The notes beneath the pieces were generated by a model. It was not told the DNA's origin. It made no database searches and saw only the letters and a program-made list of their open reading frames with translations. This document shows, one piece after another, positions 24,791 through 35,200 of a DNA stretch of 64,000 bases. Source of the stretch: Antitrichia curtipendula. Lineage: Eukaryota; Streptophyta; Bryopsida; Hypnales; Leucodontaceae. Position numbers and translations under genes: made by a program. The stretch covers positions 30,008,001 through 30,072,000 of the forward strand of contig OX579637.1 of NCBI GenBank assembly GCA_951230915.1, in the 5' to 3' direction. Positions within the stretch are counted from its first letter, which is position 1. Every line of letters begins with the position of its first letter.

Positions 24791-26984
24791 ATTCTAGCAT
24801 TCCTGGACTCTTGGCGACTATCCTTGTCGCATCCTCCGCAGACTCCACTTGATTTGGAGCCGAGCTGGGGGACGCTTGCGCCAGCAAGTTTTCGGAAGCA
24901 GTCGGACCTCTGGTGAGGTAGACAGACCCTGTCTTTGGTTGCCTGGCACTATCTGTTGACCCCTGCGCCTGATTTTCAATCATCAACTGCGGAGTGGCTT
25001 CGCTTGGATCAATCATCAGCATGGGCCTCGTACTCAGCAAGGTCGAGACACTTGCAGCTGCCACCTGCGACACGATCAAAGGAAGACTTTCCATGAACGT
25101 CTTCATCATGTCCACATTATCCAACCGGGCACGCTTGTTTTCTTACCTCTGGTCCTCACGATCCTCCATCCGAGCCCTAGCCTGTTCCTTGTTGTTTTGC
25201 CTCATTATATCATATATAAATTGTACATCAATGGGGGAGTTAGGCGCAAGTGGATCTGGCTTCCTCTTCTGTATAGGCCGTGGACGGGAGATCGGGGTTT
25301 GAGTATCCCGTGCAGACGACCTTGAAGAGCCCCGCATGTCGCTACTCTCTTGCAAATTAGCCTATGGAGCGACAACAGTCGGGGTCAAATTCATTCCCTT
25401 GTGAACTAAATCAACCCACTCCATAACATCATCATTGTCTCCGTCGAGGTCGACAATGACGTCTCTTTGGGACGCCCTTGGCGTACTGTCGGGGTTGTCG
25501 CCAATGGACCTCATTCTTCTTTTAGAGACGACCTTACCTTGAGATGACAACGTCCCCCTGACCCGACTATCCTCAAACTGTTGCTCGTTGACAAAGTAAA
25601 CGGAATCCATTAAATCGTCCTTGTCCATGTTCGCGGATTCCACGCAAAGGGAGAGAAACACAGCCTTCCTCAAACTGTTGCCGACGACAAAATGGTCCAG
25701 GGATAGCATCTGTAGGGAGCAGAACCGAGGTAGTTAGAAAATCTACATTCCTGGGGAAACAAGACTCCAGACTAACCAAGACTGAACCATCTACGAAGAG
25801 GATACATTCAACTTGACTCGAGTTAAAGTATTGCGATTGTCACATGAATCAGTTGCAGCAAACAATCCACAAGCCGGACAATTCATCTCGGCCCAAGTTA
25901 AAGCTTCAACTTGGTATACTTATCCATGCCGTGCATATTGCTTTTCCTTTCGCAAAGTAGGACAACACTACGTCCCTGGATGAGACAAATAAGTCTATAA
26001 CGTTCAAGTAGAACTCCATCCGTAGTTCCTTGTCATACATTCTATATTCCACCTCCACGGTCTGCCTCTTGGAGTTGTAGTATGCAGTTGGAGATACACT
26101 GAATTTGGCGAGTCTTGATCGCCGCTCTGTTCTTCACCAAGAAGAGCATTTGCACAGGCTCTTTCGCACAGGTGCTCCTCTCAGGAACGTCCCCAATTCG
26201 TTTGAAAGTAGAGGGAAAGTACTCTGCAAATCGCACTGAGTATGTTGCTCCAAATGGGGATGTCCGAATGTAACTCTAGAGATCCACTTCGACATCCTTG
26301 TCACCGGCAATCCATATCCAAACTTCCGGATCTGTCAGCTCCTCCACTGCGTCCTCTTCAAGAATGCCTATGAACTTTTTGAAGTATTTCGCCGACTTCT
26401 CCTTGTTGATGATGCCCGGGATCTTTTTGAAGTCTACTATCGCCAACTTGATTCTGGACTTCACGGATTTGCTCCAAACATTCATGTCCCAGTCGCCCAA
26501 CTTGTCATCCTTCATCTCAAAGGGCCAGTAGAATGCCCTAGCCTCTGGCTTGATGAATCTTCTTTTGCTCGATGTCTTTCTGCAGTTCCTGGTAGTCCGT
26601 GTTGTCAAGGGACTTGTAGTACGCCGACACGGAGAATCGCATTTTCCGGCTGTTCACCATGTACAAGAAATAGTACTCTTCTTTTTGCTTGAGGTCCATG
26701 GTTTTGCAACAAACAAATATAAGGCCATTGGGATCGGTGATGACCTTGCGTACAACCTCAGTCGATGTCAGTGGCAGGTTATCCTCAACCTTCTTGTACT
26801 TGATCTTGAAGGATAGAGTCTTGTTCATCGGCACTAGAATAAGGGTCTAGTACTCCACCTCTACTGGGTCCTTCCACTCCCAGCACTCGCCAAGCATTTC
26901 AGCGTCACCGTAGTCATCTTTGTCTTCCTCAGGGATTTGGAATCTCTTCAACTACACCTCGAGACCCTTGATCTAGTCCTCCAT
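24780..26984 (-). pseudogene. Gene with methyltransferase-like segments, degenerate
   Basis: Reading from ATG 26984 the frame gives MED*IKGLEV*LKRF, then a TAG after KDPVEVEY. An alpha/beta-type region follows (26834 to about 26560), then after a frameshift a second stretch (26590 to 26042) with KLAIVDFKKIPG and PEVWIWIAGDKDV. A stretch near 26060-25930 reads MEFYLNVIDLFVSSRDVVLS followed by YFAKGKAICTAW. It resembles the motif X-I segment of class beta amino-methyltransferases (x-PGD-VLD-FaGsG). KLAIVDFKKIPG would occupy motif IV. The C-terminal part (25709 to 24780) is acidic, then Arg/Ser/Pro-rich, and keeps one frame with TAG 25364-25362 and TAA 25145-25143. The methyltransferase reading rests on motif order and is tentative. 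It could be an unrelated alpha/beta protein. Confidence 0.4.
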
Positions 26985-27440
26985 GTCTGCAGCGATACAA
27001 CACCAGAACTGTTTAGCTCGAGCCGAGTTAAATTGGACGGGAAGATGACAACGCAAATACATGGAAACAGTCTTTGTTTGTGTTCTTTTATTCATGTTTT
27101 GATGCGGTTGTTTATCTCGAACCGAGTTAAACCCTATGATCTCTTTCTGTTGATACCATCCTCTACTTCTACATGTCTTGTATTTATGTCTTGTACTTTA
27201 ACACAAGGAGGAATACGTCGTCCCAACGTGTCCGGCGGGTGTTTATCTTGGACTGAGTTAATTAGTCTGAGTTTTTGGTTTGAGGTAAACTTGGACATAT
27301 ATTCCATATACACCTTTCAATTACTTCAATGACCTTTTGTTTATTTGTTTGTTTGGTTCTTGTATCCTTAGGAGACGTTTAACTCGGATCGAGTTAAAAT
27401 TGACTCAAGTCTTGAGGTATTTTAACTCAACTCGAGTTGA
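25814..27440. repeat. Repeated palindromic motif tttaactcg-nn-cgagttaaa
   Basis: Near-palindromic copies lie at 25808-25828, 27012-27032, 27110-27132, 27239-27260, 27378-27398 and 27428-27439, five of them within 430 bp at the 5' side of the minus-strand gene. One more is at 7855-7880. The spacing in the cluster is roughly 45-140 bp. Position and symmetry would fit protein-binding sites or transposon subterminal repeats. Function is unknown. Confidence 0.7.
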
Positions 27441-27734
27441 AATGCCGATCCAAGGGCCTCTAATTGAGTTAAAATTACATCAAGTTAAAATTACATTGCC
27501 AACATTGCATTGCTGCTACTATTATCATTGAATTGCTATTGCCTAAAAGTTTGAGAAGATTACCAGACTTTGAGCTCTTCCACAAAAGAACTCGATCATG
27601 TTAGAACTTTGCTGCACACACTGCTTTGAAAGATTTGATTCTGCAAATTTGGAAGAATAAATTTGTTCAGCTCAATTATGACCTTGCACTTACAAACAGA
27701 GACATGAGATATTCCTGAATCTAACATCAACCTA

Positions 27735-27965
27735 ATCTAACAAAAAAAAAGACCCTGCAACAACAACAAAAACAAGATTAGGCAACGAAAACAAAAACAA
27801 AAATAAAAACAACAAAAACAGAATAAAAAACAACAAAAACAACAAAAAACATAAACAAAAACAACAAGAACAACAAGATTTACAACAAGAACAACGAGAT
27901 CAACAACGAGAACAACGAAATCTAAAGCAAGAACAACTTGAACTACAAGAGAAACATGAAAAAAG
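27735..27965. repeat. Low-complexity (caacaa/aacaag) tract
   Basis: This tract is made of imperfect trinucleotide and nonamer units (aacaacaaaaac, aacaacaagaac). It makes a false hydrophobic open frame on the minus strand and a Gln/Asn-type frame on the plus strand. Confidence 0.85.
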
Positions 27966-29333
27966 GAAAGCAAAATACATGATGTACCTTAGAAATTTGA
28001 CTAGAAAGTTCTGAGACCCCTACTGCAATCAGCAAACCCTAAAAATGTGACTACAAGACAATTCAAGAACTCACCAACAAAGGATGATTGCTTGGCTGGT
28101 TTAGGAATTTGCCGCCGACGCCGCCTGCGCAACACGCACCAATGGAAAAAACGACGACAACGCAACGCCCACAAAATAGCGCCCACAAAACAGAAACAAA
28201 AAAACCCCTCAAGAATGTTCACCATGACGCTCAACAAATGCTCAAGAATGCGCCCATGTGGAAGGAAAAGAGTATGCGCTTACGTGGGAGCAAAAGAAAA
28301 CAAGAGCAAGCGTAAGAAAATCAAATGAACAACGAAGCAAAACAAAGCAAAACAAAAGCAAGCAGGAACAAAGCAGAAGCAAATCGGGAAGGATGACCCC
28401 TTCACCGTGCCGCCAAACCGGGGTCTCTGAAATCGTGGTCCTGAAGCCGTGGCCCTAAAACCGTGGCCCTATAACCATAGAAATTATTTTCATTTTGTTT
28501 TCACTTGAAGAAAAATTGACGTGTAATCGAGCACAAGTGGTTCGTAATGTCAAAGCGCTTTTGAATTCCTTATGAATTTCTAAGTAATTGTACCATAGGA
28601 ACGTATTTATGATTCTAGGCCTTATAAAACCCACACACGTCCAGTTTGAAAATAAATATGACTTGACCAAAAACAAGCAGTGTAAAATTCAAAAAGCAAT
28701 ACATTTAAGGGACCTAAATGTGATCCTTATTAAACTTAAACAAACCCTAAATTCATTTAACAATTGTGAAAAAACAATTGGCTTAATTATACCTATACTG
28801 GTGGTAGTTCATTTTAGACCACTTACTATCCATTTTAGAGCTCCCTACCTAATTGTTTAAAGAAGAAGGTTTCAATAATCCTTAAATGACGGACTCATAA
28901 CCTTTGAAATCATTTGTTTTGTCACATGCTGAATTTTTTGAATAAAATTATATAAAAGCAAAGTTTTGAAATTTTCATTAGAGATCCTCATTGACTTGCA
29001 CCATTTAATATTCTATTGTTCCATTCTAGTGTATTTAAGGTTCATTTTCAAGAGCCCTTGACATTAAAAAATCAAAAATTACAAAGAATATCCTTGCACA
29101 AAATCTTGAAAGAAAAGTCACAATCACTCATTTTCAAAATTGAATATTTTGATACTAAAACTAGAATCCAACAATAATTTTATAAATGTAGAAACTATAA
29201 AAGGTAATAACTTGGTTAATTTTATTTAGCTTCAAAGTATTGTAAATAATAGAATTTGGTACTCCAGAGATTCATGAGCAAACTGAAAGTTTGGAAAAAA
29301 CTAATATAATAAAAATTCCATTATGTTCTTTCT
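27966..29333. other. Non-coding DNA with one segment repeated inverted at 41.7 kb
   Basis: No supported gene. The stretch 28879-28924 (ttaaatgacggactcataac and onwards) is nearly the exact reverse complement of 41704-41752, so both belong to a dispersed repeat. Confidence 0.55.
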
Positions 29334-29365
29334 TTAACCCTTAATCCTAGACCGCCCAAGAGGAC
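29334..29365 (+). repeat. piggyBac-like terminal sequence (putative end)
   Basis: TTAA followed by ccc and then, after a short ttaat insertion, cctagaccgcccaagagg. A second copy stands at 42583 (TTAAccctagaccgcccatgg). The shared start and the AT-rich sequence after it (agtactataactttt / agtgctataaatcc) suggest ends of one family. The opposite ends were not found. Confidence 0.4.
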
Positions 29366-29589
29366 AAAAAGTGTCCTCACATAGTTTTAAGTTAAATTCA
29401 AAGTACTATAACTTTTGCATCCAATGTCCAAATTAAATAAAACTTGTTGGGAAAGTTGCACCTTTTCTTTTAGTTTGTGTGGTAAAATTTTCAGATCAAT
29501 CCAACTGGGCTATTCATAACTGAAGCATGATGGGCCCACTTGAGGGAAGAGCCTACCATGAAACACAAGAGATTAGAACTTGTTGTAGC

Positions 29590-29790
29590 AAACACGTGGT
29601 AGGAGCGTACTAAGTATACTAAGAATACAAGTGTACTCAAATTACAAGTACACCACAAATACAAGTGTACTCGGACCAGAAATGTACTAAAATGAAGATG
29701 TACTAGAACAAAGATGTACTGAGAATGCAAATGTACTATAAATACAAATGTACTAAGAACGCAATATACTAAGAATACATGGCGTACAAC
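29590..29790. repeat. Short tandem units containing tgtact
   Basis: About ten imperfect units of 15-20 bp of the type aatacaaatgtactaagaac. They lie just downstream of the minus-strand RING gene. Confidence 0.7.
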
Positions 29791-30470
29791 TAGTATAAAC
29801 AGATCGATACTATTTCTATTACATTAATGCTAGTGGTTCAATGGTACTAGTCTGGAGTACTTAGTATACTCACAAACCATTAGTTTCTCAGTGTATTGTT
29901 TGTAGCACACAACTGCTTTGAAGCATATAAAGCATAAAAAAAACTTGTTGTAGCTCCACCTAGTACATTCTCCTCTGCGAACCCCACCATTAGTACATTT
30001 AAAATGTCGTCTGGAAGTACGAAAAAAAATTGTACATGAAAGCAAGTAGCTGAAGATAACATCATATACAAGAAGCACATGAGCAATGCCCCTGCCCACT
30101 GAAAACGAGTACTTTAGTGCCTAACCTTGCACAGGAAGTACTACTTAAGGTATAGTAATGTGAGGACTTCCTCACAGTATATCCATAGTTAGTACACTGT
30201 TCTATATTGAGGCTGCATTATCTGTAGACTTTCAGCACATCGGTGCATAAAGACCAACTTTGAACACGTAACACCTACATGTACAAGCACAAAAATATAT
30301 AGATTGTAGAAATAAAAGAAGCCCAAAATCCAATTACGTAAACAGCACAACATTGGACTGAGCGCAAGGCAAAATCCTGAACCCTAATCCCGAAATTTCA
30401 CACTACAGATGTACAATCTTGCACAGTACTCAAATGACAACACAAAGCACAAATTGAAAGGTGAACTTAC

Positions 30471-32177
30471 CAACTGCTGGTAACCTTGCCCTAGCTTGGT
30501 CCGTCCTTTCCTTCATAATTATTCCCCTTTCCTCAGCCAATCCAAGCATCAACTCCCTCTGTGATAACTCTGCATCTGGTTCTCCCCAACCAAAGCTATG
30601 ATGCCACTCTGGATGGGACATCTCTCTACATCCTTCTGCCATACACTTGCCATTTCTAGCAAAAAGAACTGAAGCACAAAAGGGGTGATATAAGTGCTTA
30701 CACGAGGATACTACAATGTCATTATGAGGAAAAGGGAATGAACACAAGCTGCAAGCTGTAATTCTAATAAACTTATTGTCTTCCCCCAAAGCACGTGATG
30801 GCAAATGCGGATCCTCAAAAGAGTACACCATAGGCCGTGGCACAAAATTCAAAGAACTCCTTCCTGCCTTGAGCTGAGACTTCTCTGCTGCTAAGGCATC
30901 AAATTGCAGTTGACGACTTTCTAAGCCTCTTGTCAATGACGCCATGGCAGCTTTAGCTTCTTTCCGCTCTTGTCTTGCGGCATTCACCTTCACAAGCTCT
31001 TCTTTAATCTGCTCTTGAATTCCTTCCATCTTGATCATTTCTTTGAAGGAATCTTTGTCCTGCTCCTGAAGTGTCTTGATGAGTGCCTTCTTTTGTAGCT
31101 CTTGTTTTTGTAACGAGCCCATTTTCCATTTGGACTGTTTGCAATTCAAGGTGGCTCCTTCAAGCCTCTCTGCTGCCCTCTTCTTCAAATCTCAAAGGCG
31201 CTGCTCTTCAAGTGAATTGCCTCCATCAACAGCTCCACTTCTTGTAGCCGCTCCACAACCATGGCCTTCTTTAAAATCCCGCTGCTTTGCCCCCCAGCAG
31301 CATTTTCCTACATGCAAACCTCTGAAGCCATTCCCGATTCCAACCCTAACCCTCCCACTTACCAACCTCTACACACCGCAATTTACTCCTCATTACCGAT
31401 GGCATCCAACAGCCCTCGCTTTTTCCCGCTGCCCTCCTTCCCACCCTCCGTCTTCACCTGCAAACCAGGCTCAATCTTCAACTCTACACCAGGCTCCAGC
31501 TTCATGCCGCACCATTCTTTCCCCCGTACTTCTATTTTTTTCCCGTCCCCGCTCTTGGATGCAGCTAGCACTTCTTTCAATTCTTCCAGCTTCGTCCGAT
31601 CTAGCGTATGTCGACTATGTTGCCGCTTGTTAGTTTCTTCTCCAAATGCACACCAATTCACCTTGCCTAAACCAAGTTCGTGCTCAAGAGCCACCCCTTC
31701 GACAAAGCAAATTATGACGAGATTGGATGTTTCGTCATCTGCATGCTGGTAGAGAATGGGGTGCAAAAACTTCACTCTGTCCTGGACATCCTGTACAGTG
31801 CATCGGCCCCAAGCATACTGGCTCCGCCCCGCTTCCCCGTATGGCTTCCCAAACAATTTCCACAAAGACTCTGCAGATACTGTATTCTTGCAGAAGTGGT
31901 GGAGATCGTCACCTTGATCGAGGAGCCTAAAATCGGTATTGAAATCCTTCTTCTTCAACTCTTGGGGGGCCTTCTTCAACCTCGCAATTTCTTCATCAAC
32001 ATCTTCAATGCAGCTGAAGACTTTCTGCGACCTTGCATTGCCCTTCCCCTTCGCAACAGTTTTGGCAACTCCTCGCAGTTCTTTCACGTCTTCCTTATCA
32101 CCGCTTGTGTCACCCAATCTTATGGCAAGCGATCCTTCAAGCCCTGATTTAGAATGTTTGAGCCCCGACGTCCCCAT
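30471..32177 (-). pseudogene. Coiled-coil and RING-type zinc finger protein, probably disrupted
   Basis: Two open regions in line on the minus strand. The upstream one (32177 to 31383, 264 residues) is Lys/Glu-rich with SLWKLFGKPYGEAGRSQYAWG in its middle and no domain I know. Its frame continues past TAA, TAA and TAG codons and shifts once before the second region (31188 to 30471). The second encodes a coiled coil (about residues 28-110) and then a RING-like finger with C146, C149, C163, H165, H168, C171, C182 and C187 (C-x2-C-x13-C-x-H-x2-H-x2-C-x10-C-x4-C). It ends at a good donor (ttg/gtaagt at 30470), so a further exon is expected. RING proteins usually act as ubiquitin ligases, and that role is inferred from the finger only. 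The second part alone is open and could be a separate, intact gene starting at 31188. Confidence 0.5.
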
Positions 32178-32559
32178 CGCCTCCCCGTCGCTTTCAACAG
32201 CCCTAAAATCGCACGGATATAACCTTCTGCATTATCGACCTCCAAGCTTCCTCGTCATCGCTACTCACTTCAACCTTCTCTATATCTCGCGCGCGCAGCA
32301 TTGTTTCACTCACCAACCACACTCACCGAGCACACAGACGAAGCACCCTAAATCCACACTCTAAATCGCAGACTCACCAAGCACATAGCTAAAGCACAGA
32401 AGCCACCCACACTCCTAAACCCGCACTCACCGCTTGCACTCCTAACCACATTCAACGCTCCCGACTCCCAGCTCCAAGGATCACAAAATTCGCTACAAAG
32501 AACAAACAAAATGATCTTCACAACATCGCCTGGGTGCAACATTGAAGTGTGGACACAAT

Positions 32560-34940
32560 TGAGAAATCAATGGAACTCTAAAGCGCATATTTCAATTACT
32601 CTATTGCAGCCTAATCGCTACCAAATCGGGGTCTCTACAACACTGCAAAGCTCAAAATTCCAGTAGGCGCCAAAGCAAGTGCCTTCTCTCCCAACAGGAG
32701 AGACGGCAGTAACCAGTGGTCACCAGTAGCCACCTTGTTTGATGGCTATGGTAATCGGTGGCCACCAGTCACTACTAAATTGAATATTTATTCAACCGGT
32801 CATGTAGTTGGTAGTGCCATGTAATAAAACTTTTGATGAATCTTTCAATCTAACATTGAAACTATTTAGCGAGATTTTTGCTTTGTATTACCGTTTGAAT
32901 TAGCTCAATTGTAGTGTTAGATACTTTTACACTAGAAGAAAATAGGCAAAAATTGGGTGGCATAAGTACAGCGTTACAAAAAAAATACTAAAATTGGTAG
33001 TCTTTTTTTCCATTTCTAAAATTTATCCAAAAAATTTATTGGATTGCAAGTATCTTAATGACATTCCCTAATTTTTTGATTGAAATACTAAATTTAGCCA
33101 TGATATTAGTGATGTATAAATATAAAAGGTGACAATAGATGGAATCTACAAAACCAATCTATAGGGAACATTCATTTTGAAGGAAAAAAATGGAGAACAA
33201 ATGAAAAAAATGGAAAAAAACTAAAAAAATGAAAGAAAAAAAAATGGAGAGCAAAAACAAATGGGGCCGAAATGCAAAAAATTAACAAGCAAACTTGTAT
33301 GCTTGTTAACTTTATTACCCACTTGAAAAAGTAGTTTGAATTATAGATTAAAACTCTCGATAAACTTCATATATATATAAAATGGGGCAATAAAATGGAG
33401 CAACTTAGATCGCATTAAGAATTTTTAGAATGTAAAGATGTAGTGAAAGCCAAAATCCAAAGAGTAGTGGGGATTGTCTACCACAAAGATTTGAGATAAC
33501 CAAGCCCCAATGCTCTTCGGGATGTCTGCTCATCCTCAAGTACATCACTTTATATTACCTCATGTGGCTCATTCCAATTGTTATGGGATAATCAAAGGTC
33601 ACTGAGCATGAATGTACAACTAATGCATTCATTTGTAGGTTCCCAAAATAAAATAAAATCATATTTTGAACCGTTTTATTTCTAGTACTTCTAAAACATC
33701 TATACGTAGGGCAACTTGGCCATAACCTTATTGCTTAATGTATATAAATGTGGCAATAGATAGAATTATACAAAACTAGTCTATGAAGGGGATTCATTTT
33801 GAAGCAAAAAAATAGAGAGCAAATAAAAAAAATAGGTTTGAGTAAAAAAAATTCATGGAGAACTCATTTTTAAAACCAAGCTCCCATTAAAAAAAATGGG
33901 GAGCCACCCTAAACTCATACAGGAACACCTTTTTCTTTAAGAAGCTCGGTAAAAAAAATGGGGAGCCAAACAAATTTCATAGGAAAATACATAATTTTAA
34001 AAACAAAGCTCAAATAAAAAAAAATGGTGAGCCAAAATAAAATTCATAGGGGAATACACTTTAGAAACCAAGCTCAAATAAAAAAATAGAGAGCCAAAAC
34101 AAAATTCATAGTGGAATATGTACACTTTAAAAATGCTTGGGATCAACTAAAAAAGAGAAAAGTAAAAATTTATTTGTTTGTTAATTTCATTACCTATGGA
34201 AAACAAATTGGGGAACAAGATTGACCCCACATATTTGTAGGGTTTGACCATGACCTAGATTATGTATGCCTATAAAATATGGCAATGCACCAAATCAACA
34301 AAATTAATCAATGAAGTGGATTAATTTATAGAAAGCATATAAATTAGTGCACCACATCAACAAACTTAATGTATGCAGTACATAAAAATGTGGCAATAAT
34401 TTAGATCCCATCAGAAGAATTGTACAAAACGAAGATATTAGAGTGAAATGTCTACCACAATGACTTACATGGTAGTCAATTTTCTCGAATCTTTTAGTGT
34501 CCGTTCATCTCACAGAAGTTTCTTTATATTATCCCTTATCCAAAATTACAATTGTTATGGAATATTGAAAGTCTGGCTCTTAAGCTTTCATCTTAGAGAA
34601 GCCCTCCTATATTATCCCTTACACAAAATCCTAATCATTATAGGATATTGAAAGCCTGGCTTTTAAGCTCTCCATTTGGACACAAATACAAGTTATAGAA
34701 TGTATATAAAATGCACATAAAATATACATTAAATGTACATTTAATGTACATAGAAAGTGGCAATACATCACATCAACAAAGATAATTTCTGGTTTAAAAA
34801 TCTCTATGATGTAGAAAAAATCAAGCCCAAGGAGAGTTGTCTATCACAATGATTGTGGTAACTAATTCCCCATAGGCTCGATGTTATCTACTTTGGCCAC
34901 ACAACTACTCTTATATTAGCTTATGTTGAAACTTCCAATT
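32560..34940. other. AT-rich DNA with dispersed a-run units
   Basis: No gene supported. From about 33180 to 34160 there are irregular repeats of a unit with aaaaaatggggagccaaa and attcataggggaatacac, the same vocabulary as the minisatellite that follows. Confidence 0.6.
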
Positions 34941-34944
34941 ATTA

Positions 34945-35200
34945 TGGGGAGCAAATAAAAAAATTAGGGAGCAGATAAAAAAAATGGAGAGTGGATAAAA
35001 ATAATGGAGAGCTGATAAAAAAAATGGGGAGCAAATTAAAAAAAATAGGGAGCCGATAAAAAAATGGAGAGCGGATAAAAAAAATGGGGAGCAAATAAAA
35101 AAATAGGAAGCGAATAAAAAAAATGGAGAGCGGATAAAAAAAAAATGGGGAGCAAATAAAAAAAAATAGGGAGCGGATAAAAAAAATGGGGAGCAAAAGT
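34945..35200. repeat. Minisatellite, unit about 24 bp (gagcggataaaaaaaatggg)
   Basis: Around ten units alternate gagcaaataaaaaaaatagg and gagcggataaaaaaaatggg. They produce an artificial Phe/Leu/Ile-rich open frame on the minus strand, which I do not call a gene. Confidence 0.85.

Noticed and set aside
27737..27973. Minus-strand hydrophobic Val/Phe/Cys-rich open frame
   Set aside because: It follows directly from the caacaa low-complexity tract.
34942..35196. Minus-strand open frame rich in Phe, Leu and Ile, like a membrane protein
   Set aside because: It is the translation of the A-rich minisatellite on the other strand and has no non-repetitive part.
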